Below, one piece after another: positions 1 through 6,729 of a stretch of DNA of 19,456 nucleotides. Under the pieces are notes generated by a model. That model was not told the origin of the DNA and searched no databases. It worked only from the letters and a program-made list of their open reading frames with translations. The position numbers were made by a program, and so were the translations under genes. Within the stretch, counting starts at the first letter, position 1; each line of letters begins with the position of its first letter. The stretch comes from CAYOYK01 sp964408185 (lineage in GTDB: Bacteria; Bacillota; Clostridia; Christensenellales; Aristaeellaceae): contig CAYOYK010000046.1 in assembly GCA_964408185.1 (NCBI GenBank), forward strand, positions 1 to 19,456. The letters run 5' to 3'.

Positions 1-525
1 GATCACCGAGCCGCGCGAGCACATGACGTTGCCATAGCGCGTACAGCAGATGGTCGTCTTGTCCGGATCTACCGTGCGGGACTTGGCGATCATCACCTTT
101 TCCATCATCGCTTTGGAGGTGCCCATGGCGTTGATGGGATAGGCGGCCTTGTCCGTGGACAGGCAGATGACGCGGCGGACGCCCGCCTGTATGCAGGCGC
201 TGAGCACATTGTCCGTGCCGATGACGTTTGTCTTGACGGCCTCCAGCGGGAAGAACTCGCAGGACGGCACCTGCTTCAGCGCCGCCGCATGGAACAGATA
301 ATCCACGCCGAACAGCGCGTTGCGCACGGATTCGATCTCGCGCACGTCCCCGATGTAGTACTTGATTTTATCATTTTGGAACCTGTGCCGCATATCGTCC
401 TGTTTTTTTTCATCACGGGAGAAAATGCGGATCTCCTTGATATCGGTATCCAAAAACCGGTCCAGCACCGCGCCGCCAAAGGAGCCTGTGCCGCCCGTAA
501 TCATCAGCGTTTTGCCCTCAAACAT
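1..525 (-). CDS. capE: UDP-N-acetylglucosamine 4,6-dehydratase, CapE/FnlA type (N-terminal part)
   Basis: The first 175 residues of an extended short-chain dehydrogenase, cut by the left window edge. A Rossmann NAD(P)-binding loop GGTGSFG is at residues 11-17. The segment STDKA (123-127) carries the Asp-Lys pair, and MGTSK (134-138) has Met where classical SDR enzymes have Tyr of YxxxK, as in CapE/FnlA proteins. These enzymes convert UDP-GlcNAc to a 4-keto-6-deoxy sugar on the way to UDP-L-FucNAc-type precursors of capsule or O-antigen. The start is fixed by a GAGGAGG sequence inside the last purC codons, 7 nt before ATG at 525. The ORF overlaps the purC stop by 8 nt, so translation is probably coupled. 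The sugar and pathway are inferred from family, since the partner genes lie outside the window. The general SDR dehydratase call is firm; the exact subfamily is likely. Confidence 0.88.
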   Translation of the reverse strand, partial: MFEGKTLMITGGTGSFGGAVLDRFLDTDIKEIRIFSRDEKKQDDMRHRFQNDKIKYYIGDVREIESVRNALFGVDYLFHAAALKQVPSCEFFPLEAVKTNVIGTDNVLSACIQAGVRRVICLSTDKAAYPINAMGTSKAMMEKVMIAKSRTVDPDKTTICCTRYGNVMCSRGSVI

Positions 526-1264
526 CCAGCTTGTCCTCCTCTGCGTTTTTAAGCGCGTACCCGGTCAGCCGATGCAGCACCTCGCGGTACGCCTCCTCCA
601 CATCGCCCAGGTCGCGCCGGAACCGATCGATATCCAGCGGCTCGTGCGTGCGTGCGTCCCAAAAGCGGCAGGTATCGGGCGAGACCTCGTCGGCCAAGAG
701 GATTTTATCCTCACAGCGTCCAAATTCCAGCTTGAAGTCAATCAGCTCGATGCTGATATCCTTCAGGCAGCTTTGGAGGATTTCGTTCACCCGGAGTGAC
801 ATTGTCTCCATTTGACGGATTTCCTGCTCCGTTGCCAGCGACATGGCCGTGATATGCGTCAGGTTGAGCATGGGATCATCCAGATCGGAATCCTTGAGGC
901 AATACTCGACCACCGTGTTGCGCAGGCGGGTGCCCTCCGGGTAGCCGATGCGCTTGGCGAGGCTGCCCGCCACAATGTTACGCACCTTCACGACCACAGG
1001 GATGATGGCCACCCGTTTTACCAAGCTCTGCCGCGCGTCGATACGCCGGATAAAATGATTGGGCACCCCCTGCTCTGTCAGCAGCGTGAACATATACTCG
1101 CAAATGAGGTTGTTGATCTCCCCCTTGCCGATAATTCGCCCGCGCTTGAGGCCGTGGTACGCCAGCGCCTCGTCCTTGTAATAGATAACGGCTTCCGTTG
1201 GATCATCTGTGGCAAACAGCTTTTTGCCCTTTCCCTCGGTCAGCAGTTCCTCTACGCTTGTCAT
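518..1264 (-). CDS. purC: Phosphoribosylaminoimidazole-succinocarboxamide (SAICAR) synthase
   Basis: A 248-residue protein of normal PurC length. It ligates aspartate to CAIR using ATP to give SAICAR in cytoplasmic de novo purine synthesis. Visible family features are the N-terminal EGKGKKLF (ATP-binding strand region), SLVKRVAIIPVVVKVRNIVAGS in its usual place, the signature LIDFKLEFG, and DEVSPDTCRFWD near residue 200. ATG at 1264 is preceded by AGAGGAG at suitable spacing. An extended -10 promoter lies just upstream. Purine genes normally cluster with one another; here purC stands alone and its 3' end overlaps a surface-sugar gene by 8 nt. No frameshift or missing motif is seen. Confidence 0.97.
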   Translation of the reverse strand: MTSVEELLTEGKGKKLFATDDPTEAVIYYKDEALAYHGLKRGRIIGKGEINNLICEYMFTLLTEQGVPNHFIRRIDARQSLVKRVAIIPVVVKVRNIVAGSLAKRIGYPEGTRLRNTVVEYCLKDSDLDDPMLNLTHITAMSLATEQEIRQMETMSLRVNEILQSCLKDISIELIDFKLEFGRCEDKILLADEVSPDTCRFWDARTHEPLDIDRFRRDLGDVEEAYREVLHRLTGYALKNAEEDKLDV

Positions 1265-1304
1265 ATTACAGCTCCTCTTTGCCCCATTGCTTTATACGCT
1301 TGAT

Positions 1305-1333
1305 ATTTTATCAGAAAGCGCCGCAATGAGCAA
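1305..1333 (-). promoter_or_regulatory. Probable sigma-A promoter of purC (extended -10)
   Basis: On the minus strand TTGCTC (1333-1328) is followed by 17 nt and TAAAAT (1310-1305), with a TG one base upstream of the -10 (TGaTAAAAT). The weak -35 is offset by the extended -10. The predicted start lies near 1298, giving a leader of about 33 nt before purC. The call is from pattern only. Confidence 0.5.
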
Positions 1334-1390
1334 GCAAAAGCGGACATTTATCACAGCCCGGACGCGTAGGCTCAACGGGAGGCGAGGCGA

Positions 1391-1822
1391 ATGTACAGCG
1401 ATCAGGAGCTTCTGGCGCGGCTGGTGCAATGCGAGGCGGGCGGCGAAGGCGACAACGGCATGAAGGGCGTTGCCAGCGTGGTGATGAACCGCGTTCGCAT
1501 CACCTACGGGGAGTACGGAAGGTATAACACAATATCGGACGTCATCTTTGCCCCGCAGCAGTTCAACTGCGCGCGCACAACGCTGGGCGGACAGCTCAAC
1601 CTGCAAAATATCTATAACATGAACCCCACGCAGGTGCATTACGATATTGCCGCTTGGGCCATTGCCGGCAACCGATTGGGCAACCTGTGGGAGGCTTTGT
1701 GGTTTTACAACCCATATTCGACCGTATGCAGCGGCACTTTCCCCTCGTCGGTTGGCAATTACGCGATCCGCGTGGGGAACCATTGCTTCTACAACCCATC
1801 CAGTGGATATGCAGCCACCTGA
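1391..1822 (+). CDS. cwlJ: CwlJ-like spore cortex-lytic cell wall hydrolase
   Basis: A 143-residue protein made entirely of a Hydrolase_2 (SleB/CwlJ) domain. Glu15 in QCEAGGEG is the expected catalytic acid. The following block GMKGVASVVMNRVR, a QFN segment near residue 57, and the C-terminal FYNP...NHCFYNP pattern resemble Bacillus CwlJ, which also lacks a signal peptide and is about 142 aa long. The expected role is hydrolysis of muramic-lactam cortex peptidoglycan during germination. Starting at 1391 gives the AEA-type motif in its usual place, and GGGAGG lies 8-9 nt upstream. The gene stands alone, divergent from purC, with a strong hairpin 12 nt after its stop. A vegetative SleB-like wall hydrolase is the alternative, but absence of a signal peptide and of a peptidoglycan-binding domain favours CwlJ. 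A sporulation promoter was not identified with confidence. Confidence 0.82.
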   Translation: MYSDQELLARLVQCEAGGEGDNGMKGVASVVMNRVRITYGEYGRYNTISDVIFAPQQFNCARTTLGGQLNLQNIYNMNPTQVHYDIAAWAIAGNRLGNLWEALWFYNPYSTVCSGTFPSSVGNYAIRVGNHCFYNPSSGYAAT

Positions 1823-1833
1823 CGCGGGGCGCT

Positions 1834-1860
1834 AAAGCCGGACGCTATGCGTCCGGCTTT
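1834..1860. terminator. Bidirectional hairpin terminator between convergent cwlJ and ykvI genes
   Basis: Perfect 12-bp inverted repeat, AAAGCCGGACGC (1834-1845) and GCGTCCGGCTTT (1849-1860), with a TAT loop. The outer A/T pairs give short U runs on either strand. It lies between the plus-strand hydrolase stop (1822) and the minus-strand permease, whose TAG stop (1847-1845) touches the left arm. Confidence 0.8.
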
Positions 1861-2858
1861 GACGCTTTTGACCTGCGCCATGCCTGATAGGCCATCGGCG
1901 CATAGATCATGACAATGCAAAGCACCCCAAGCAGCGGATAGAACGCGCCAACAATCTGAGAAAAACCAACCAGCGAGATCAACAGCGGCGGAATGAGAAT
2001 CACCGCGCCTCGCAAAACGGGCCTATCGGGCATCACTATCTCGCACCGCAGTCCTCGGATTACGCTGATCAGCGAGGTCATCAGCGCAAGCAGCAGCAGC
2101 GACGCGCCAATCCAAAAGCCAGCCGTCCCAAGCGTCGAGAGCAGGCGAACGATGGGCAGCGCCTCGTTCATCATCTCCGGGTGGCGCAGATAGAGCGCGT
2201 TGCTGAGCAGCATCAGCATCGTCATCATCACGCCGAACCATATGCCGCCGCGGTGGCGGACGCGCTCGCGCTCGTTTGTGCCGGGGCCGCAAATTACCCC
2301 CATGCTCAGCGATACGTTCAGGCAAGCGTACCCCACCGCGAACAGCGCGGCAAGCAGGCAGCGCCCCAGCGTCATAGGCTCGGCAACAAGGATTGCGTCA
2401 TGCTCCGTACTGGGCGCAGACATGACCAGTACAAGCGCGGCAATCAGCATCGCAACCAAAACAAGGCTTACCGTCGCCAGCGGGCGCAGGCTCCTGCCGG
2501 ACAGCCAATAGGCCGTAAGCATGCATGCGGCGACGCCCAGCCAATAGGCCGCGCGCAGCGGGAGCATCAGCGCGATCACCTCGCCGCAAGCGCTCATCAT
2601 CGCGCCGCCCGTTACGGATAGCAGCAATACCCGAAACGCCTTGCACAGCCTGCCCATGCCCTTGGGAGCTTCCATCTGCGCCGGATGCCGCAGCACAATG
2701 TACAGAAGGCTCATCACCAGCGCGCTTAAAAAGACCAAGCCCCACGAATATGCCCCGTATCGGGTGAACATGGCAACAATTTCTCGCCCGGACGCAAACC
2801 CGGCGCCTACCATTGCACCCACACACGCTATCGCTCTGCCGACTCCGTTGTCCCGCAT
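1845..2858 (-). CDS. ykvI: YkvI-family membrane protein (APC/LeuT-fold-like permease of unknown substrate)
   Basis: A 337-residue, very hydrophobic protein with about ten predicted membrane helices. The N-terminal helix holds GAMVGAGFASGREI (14-27) followed by FTRYG, the hallmark of YkvI/COG3949 proteins, which are distantly related to amino-acid permeases. Length matches the family. I chose ATG at 2858 because GGGAGGAC sits 6-8 nt upstream. The longer reading from 2912 would add 18 basic, non-membrane residues and run into the ftsZ terminator. Only 57 nt separate this start from that terminator and no convincing promoter is visible there, so expression may depend partly on read-through from ftsZ or on a weak promoter. 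The substrate is unknown. The gene's position after ftsZ is not a standard dcw arrangement and does not by itself imply a division role. Confidence 0.85.
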   Translation of the reverse strand: MRDNGVGRAIACVGAMVGAGFASGREIVAMFTRYGAYSWGLVFLSALVMSLLYIVLRHPAQMEAPKGMGRLCKAFRVLLLSVTGGAMMSACGEVIALMLPLRAAYWLGVAACMLTAYWLSGRSLRPLATVSLVLVAMLIAALVLVMSAPSTEHDAILVAEPMTLGRCLLAALFAVGYACLNVSLSMGVICGPGTNERERVRHRGGIWFGVMMTMLMLLSNALYLRHPEMMNEALPIVRLLSTLGTAGFWIGASLLLLALMTSLISVIRGLRCEIVMPDRPVLRGAVILIPPLLISLVGFSQIVGAFYPLLGVLCIVMIYAPMAYQAWRRSKASKPDA

Positions 2859-2915
2859 AAGCTGTCCTCCCGCAAGCATTTCGGTACAGCGTATGCGGAA
2901 GGGTCGCCTCAAATG

Positions 2916-2940
2916 AAAAAGCCGGAGCGGACGCTCCGGC
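2916..2940 (-). terminator. Rho-independent terminator of the dcw cluster (after ftsZ)
   Basis: On the minus strand GCCGGAGCG pairs with CGCTCCGGC (2940-2932 with 2929-2921) around a 2-nt loop (a 4-nt loop if the closing pair is open), followed by TTTTT (2920-2916). It begins 8 nt after the ftsZ stop. Confidence 0.9.
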
Positions 2941-2948
2941 CATGCGGT

Positions 2949-4493
2949 TTACTTTTTGGTTGGTCTGCGCAGGAAGGCGGGCACGCCCAGATCGTCCCGT
3001 TCCGCGGGAGCGGGAGCCTCGGCAACCTCCGGTGCGGGCTGCTGCTGGAGCTGCGCCGCCGGCTGAGCAACGGGCTGCTGTTGTGCCATCGTCGGCTGCG
3101 CGGGCTGATACTGCTGGCCATACTCCATGGTCTGCATGATCGGTTGCTGCGGATAGCCCTGCATCGGCTGAACCGGCTGCTGCATGGAATAATCCTGCAT
3201 GCTCTGACCGTAGGGCATCTGCTGGTAGCCCTGCCCATAGCCCTGCGGATACATCGGCTGACCCTGCTGCTGCATCATCTGCGGCACGGCGGCAGGGGTT
3301 GGCATACGCTGCTGGCCGCCCACAAAGCCCATCATGTCGGTCTGCGGCATTTCATCCTCCATGCCCTGCATATCATACCCGACGTCTTGGTAGGTCGGCG
3401 TAGGATAATCCTGCTGCATCAGCGGCTGATGAGAGGAGAAGGAGGCGTAGTTTGTTTTGGTATCGCCGCCGCCAAAGGAGCGGCTCCACTCCCGATCGCT
3501 GGTTTTGGGCTTGGGAACCTCCTTCTGCGGGAAGGGGGTCTTTTCAAAACCGGTGGCGATCACGGTGATGCGAACCTCATCGTCCATATTGTCGTCGATG
3601 CCCGCGCCAAAAATGATGTTCGCCTCGCTGTCGGCGGCCTGCATCACCAAGTTAGCGGCCTCGTTGATATCGATAATGCTCATGTCGGAGCCGCCTGTGA
3701 TGTTGATCAGCACAGCGCGCGCGCCGTCGATGCTCGTTTCCAGCAGCGGGCTTTGAATGGCGTTCTTGGCGGCCTCGACCATGCGGTTTTCGCCCTTGCC
3801 GTTGCCAATGCCCATATGCGCCAAGCCGCCGCTCTCCATCACGGTTTTAACGTCGGCAAAGTCAAGGTTGATCAGCGCTGGAACGGCGATCAAATCGCTG
3901 ATGCCCTGAATGCCCTGACGGAGCACGTCGTCCGCGATGCGGAACGCCTCCAGCATCGTGGTGCCCTTGGTAACCACCTGCAGCAGCCTGTCGTTTGGAA
4001 TGACCACGAGGGTATCCACGCGCTGCTTGAGGTCGATCACGCCCATTTCGGCGTTTTTCATGCGCTGCTTGCCCTCAAACTGGAAGGGCTTTGTGACCAC
4101 CGCGATGGTGAGGCAATTGAGATCGCGCGCGATCTCCGCCACAATGGGCGCCGCGCCCGTGCCCGTGCCGCCGCCCATGCCGGCGGTGACGAACACCAAG
4201 TCCGCGCCCTTGATCGCCTGAGCGATTTCCTCGCGGCTCTCCTCGGCGGCACGGCGGCCGATATCGGGCACCGCGCCCGCGCCGAGACCCTTGGTGAGCT
4301 TTTCGCCAATCTGAATGGTTACGCTCGCCTTGCTGAGGGCCAGCGCCTGACGATCGGTGTTGATGGCGATGAATTCCACGCCCTTCAGGCCGGCGTCCAC
4401 CATACGATTCACGGCGTTGTTGCCCGCGCCGCCGCAGCCGATCACCTTGATGGTCGCAAAGCTTTGTTGATCTTCAATCTGAAATTCAAGCAT
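2949..4493 (-). CDS. ftsZ: Cell division protein FtsZ with a very long Gln/Met/Pro-rich linker
   Basis: Tubulin-like GTPase that assembles into the Z-ring at midcell. The globular core is residues 12-320. It has the nucleotide loop GCGGAGNNAVNRM (19-31), the tubulin signature GMGGGTGTG (105-113) and the T7 loop NLDFAD (209-214), whose Asp residues complete the GTPase site of the neighbouring subunit. The conserved C-terminal peptide DDLGVPAFLRR (500-510) binds FtsA and other partners. Between them lies a linker of about 175 residues rich in Gln, Met, Pro, Tyr and Gly; by hand count residues 351-490 have 38 Gln and 17 Met. This makes the protein 514 aa, against roughly 350-400 in most bacteria. 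ATG at 4493 has AGGGGGA upstream. It is the last dcw gene, 42 nt after ftsA, with a terminator right behind it. The reading frame is intact throughout the repeat-like region. Confidence 0.99.
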   Translation of the reverse strand: MLEFQIEDQQSFATIKVIGCGGAGNNAVNRMVDAGLKGVEFIAINTDRQALALSKASVTIQIGEKLTKGLGAGAVPDIGRRAAEESREEIAQAIKGADLVFVTAGMGGGTGTGAAPIVAEIARDLNCLTIAVVTKPFQFEGKQRMKNAEMGVIDLKQRVDTLVVIPNDRLLQVVTKGTTMLEAFRIADDVLRQGIQGISDLIAVPALINLDFADVKTVMESGGLAHMGIGNGKGENRMVEAAKNAIQSPLLETSIDGARAVLINITGGSDMSIIDINEAANLVMQAADSEANIIFGAGIDDNMDDEVRITVIATGFEKTPFPQKEVPKPKTSDREWSRSFGGGDTKTNYASFSSHQPLMQQDYPTPTYQDVGYDMQGMEDEMPQTDMMGFVGGQQRMPTPAAVPQMMQQQGQPMYPQGYGQGYQQMPYGQSMQDYSMQQPVQPMQGYPQQPIMQTMEYGQQYQPAQPTMAQQQPVAQPAAQLQQQPAPEVAEAPAPAERDDLGVPAFLRRPTKK

Positions 4494-4535
4494 TGTGCAT
4501 CCCCCTAGCTATCGTTGAAATCGGCATGAACTGAC

Positions 4536-5729
4536 TCAGCCGCCCAGCAGGCTCTTGAAGAAATCCTTTACTCCGCCGCCCATTCCGCTGGCCGGAGCGT
4601 TCTTTGACTCGATGGTATCGATAATCAGGTCCATCAGGCCCATCGCGCTGGCATAGATCGGGCTGGAGAGCTTGATGGTGCGCTTTACCGTCTCGCGCAC
4701 GGGCTTGTCCAGCTTGCTGGAAAGATAGTCCCGCCCGCCCCGGTTGAGGCTCAGGCCGCCGCCCGTGAGGTAGATACTGCTCCAGTTGCCGAGGTTCACG
4801 CCGCTCTCCGTAATCGCGCCTTTAATCAGCTCGGCAATCTCGTCCACGCGAGGCTCCAGCACCGCGGCGACCTGATCGCGCGTGAAGCTCTCCGTCTTGA
4901 CTCCCTCGCCGCTGGACACCACATAGGATTGCGAAATGGTGGACATCCCATACACATAATCGCGTTTGATCTGCTCTGCCGCCGGAAGCTGGATGGTCAG
5001 TCCCTGCGCGACGTCCAGCGCGATGTGACCGCCGCCGACGGGGATCGTCTTTTGATAAATCACAGCGTCGCCTTCCACCAGCAGCACGTCTGTGCAAAGG
5101 TAGCCGATGTCGATGAGCACGGACGTGCGGTCGCGATCCTCCTCCAAGAGGTAGAGCATCGCCTCGCCCGTGGTCGTGCTAAAGAAGCCGCTGACCGTGA
5201 TGTTGATATCGCGCAGCCGCGCCATCACATCGTCCAAAAAGAACGTATCCGCCACCACAAAGCTGACGAGCGCCTTGAGCTCCGAGCCCTTTTGGCCCAC
5301 GGGCTCCAGCGTCTTTTTGCCGCCGTCCACCATAAACCACGCGGGGCTGCGGTGAACCACAACGCCGCGAACGGGCGATAGCTGCTTGTCCGCCGCCGCG
5401 AAGATTTTTTCCACATGGCGAGGCGTCACGCGAGGATCGGCGCCCTGTATGGCGACCGTCACCTCCACCGCATACACGCGGGTAAACTCTCCGGGCACGC
5501 CGACGTTGATCTCCCGGATTTTGCGCTTTGACTGCGTTTCAGCCTCCGTGATGGATTTTTGGATGGCCTCGTTAAGCAGAACGGGCACGTTCCACTCGCC
5601 CTCCAAAAAGCCGTCGTATGCGGAAATGCCGGCCCCGACGATATCGCAACGCTGGGTTCCGCTGGTCTCCGCCACAAGCGTTACGATTTTGCTGGTGCCA
5701 AAATCAATGGCCGCAATTGTTGATTTCAT
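4536..5729 (-). CDS. ftsA: FtsA-like actin-fold cell division protein
   Basis: A 397-residue member of the FtsA/PilM actin-like family. It tethers FtsZ filaments to the membrane. Visible elements are phosphate-1 loop AIDFGTSKI (7-15), the SHS2/1C region (about 85-165), phosphate-2 segment LIDIGYLCTDV (205-215), adenosine motif LTGGG (321-325) and a C-terminal amphipathic helix GVKDFFKSLLGG (386-397) fitting the membrane-targeting sequence. The phosphate-2 loop departs from the usual DIGGGTxD: Tyr-Leu-Cys replaces Gly-Gly-Thr. ATG at 5729 was chosen because it begins directly at the actin fold. An upstream in-frame extension to 5873 would overlap the predicted promoter. The RBS AGGGG is about 11 nt away, rather far. 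Its position immediately before ftsZ makes the division role near certain; biochemical ATP hydrolysis is less so. Confidence 0.93.
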   Translation of the reverse strand: MKSTIAAIDFGTSKIVTLVAETSGTQRCDIVGAGISAYDGFLEGEWNVPVLLNEAIQKSITEAETQSKRKIREINVGVPGEFTRVYAVEVTVAIQGADPRVTPRHVEKIFAAADKQLSPVRGVVVHRSPAWFMVDGGKKTLEPVGQKGSELKALVSFVVADTFFLDDVMARLRDINITVSGFFSTTTGEAMLYLLEEDRDRTSVLIDIGYLCTDVLLVEGDAVIYQKTIPVGGGHIALDVAQGLTIQLPAAEQIKRDYVYGMSTISQSYVVSSGEGVKTESFTRDQVAAVLEPRVDEIAELIKGAITESGVNLGNWSSIYLTGGGLSLNRGGRDYLSSKLDKPVRETVKRTIKLSSPIYASAMGLMDLIIDTIESKNAPASGMGGGVKDFFKSLLGG

Positions 5730-5844
5730 AACAACGCATACCCCTGTTCCAATGCAATGTGCCGCGGAAAGCCGCTCCGCGTGGAATACGGACAAATGCT
5801 GATTTTGAAGTGCGTACCAGCAATCATCCAAGGTACCATTGTTT

Positions 5845-5873
5845 ATTGTAACCTTTTTGCCAGAATTGCGCAA
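5845..5873 (-). promoter_or_regulatory. Probable sigma-A promoter driving ftsA-ftsZ
   Basis: In the 211-nt gap between ftsQ and ftsA, TTGCGC (5873-5868), 17 nt, then TACAAT (5850-5845) on the minus strand. A/T-rich tracts lie upstream (A8 at 5903-5896 and T6 at 5921-5916 on the minus strand). The predicted start near 5838 leaves a leader of about 108 nt. A separate ftsA promoter is common in bacteria, for example Bacillus subtilis and Escherichia coli. Confidence 0.6.
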
Positions 5874-5940
5874 GGGAAAAGCGGGGTTTGCAGGCTTTTT
5901 TTTCGATTTTCTTACAAAAAAGTCATCGCCATGCCCTTAA

Positions 5941-6729
5941 CTACGAGCCGGGCGTGTACTTTGCGTCCTCCGGAATGGAAATATCCAGCGAGCCGCCCCG
6001 CTTGCCCATCTGCCGGATGTATGCGATGCAGGTGCGCAGGGCGCATATTTTGGCCTGTATGTGGTTCTGATCGCCCAACCGCACCATAAGCCCGTCTACC
6101 GTGACCATATACAGGCTGTCCAGCGTGCTGAGGTTGACCTCCGATACCTGATCGCGGAAAAGCTGCTGCTCCAGCTCGTCCATAATGTCCTGATAGGCGG
6201 CCAAGCGTTTGGAATCCCTTACGGAGATTGTGCTCCCCACCTTCGCGGAGGTGACCTGCAGCCCCGTCACCACCAGCGCGCCCTCCGGCAGCTCGTAGCG
6301 GTCGGTTTCGCTGAGCACAACGCCATACGGGTCCAGCGTGTATTGAAAGCCAAGGTATTGCAGCGTCGCCACAGCCTCCCGCTCGGATACGTACAGGTAG
6401 ATGGTATCCGGGTAGGATTTTTGCATGCGCTCCAGCACCAGCACATGATCCTTCTCCATGCTCGCGCGCACGTCGGACTCGTTGACGGTAAAGATGTTCA
6501 TGCCCTCCACCAGCCCGGAGGCCTGCGCCACCTGTGCGTTGGTGCGGGTCTGGTTGCCGACGACCACAACATATTTAAGGCGGAACACGGTGCCTTGCAG
6601 CACAATCACCGTGATCGCCAGCACAACCAGCAGAAAGATCAGCCGGTTGAATAGCGGGTTCTGCGCCGTTCTGGGATTGCTTGGCCGATGCTCCTCCTGC
6701 GGGGCTTGCTCTTCTGAATGGCTGCTCAT
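5941..6729 (-). CDS. ftsQ: Division protein FtsQ/DivIB
   Basis: A 262-residue bitopic membrane protein: a polar 28-residue cytoplasmic tail, one membrane helix (about 29-48), a POTRA domain (about 49-117, beginning LKYVVVVGNQ) and an FtsQ/DivIB beta domain to the C-terminus. It joins FtsL and DivIC/FtsB to regulate septal wall synthesis. ATG at 6729 overlaps the murA stop as ATGA (4 nt), which argues for translational coupling and against the in-frame extension upstream inside murA. Length is typical of Gram-positive DivIB. Sequence conservation in this family is low, so the call rests on architecture plus its place between murA and ftsA. Confidence 0.92.
   Translation of the reverse strand: MSSHSEEQAPQEEHRPSNPRTAQNPLFNRLIFLLVVLAITVIVLQGTVFRLKYVVVVGNQTRTNAQVAQASGLVEGMNIFTVNESDVRASMEKDHVLVLERMQKSYPDTIYLYVSEREAVATLQYLGFQYTLDPYGVVLSETDRYELPEGALVVTGLQVTSAKVGSTISVRDSKRLAAYQDIMDELEQQLFRDQVSEVNLSTLDSLYMVTVDGLMVRLGDQNHIQAKICALRTCIAYIRQMGKRGGSLDISIPEDAKYTPGS

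Noticed and set aside
1334..1385. Sporulation-type (sigma-E or sigma-G) promoter for the cwlJ-like gene
   Set aside because: Sequences such as CATTTAT and GATATT are suggestive, but no pair with correct -35, -10 and spacing fits a sporulation consensus well enough to report.
3031..3440. A CRISPR or tandem-repeat array in the Gln-rich ftsZ region
   Set aside because: The CAG/CTG-rich bases recur because of repeated Gln, Pro and Met codons. There are no regular repeat and spacer units, and the frame is coding throughout.
2913..4508. A 531-codon plus-strand open frame opposite ftsZ
   Set aside because: It is the antisense reading of ftsZ in a GC-rich gene. It shows low-complexity His/Leu/Ala composition and no family motif, while ftsZ on the other strand is complete and conserved.
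5896..5921. Possible terminator between ftsQ and ftsA, suggested by T-runs
   Set aside because: The T6 on the minus strand is preceded only by a three-pair stem, and the A8/T6 pairing would be pure A-U. It is better seen as A/T-rich upstream promoter sequence.
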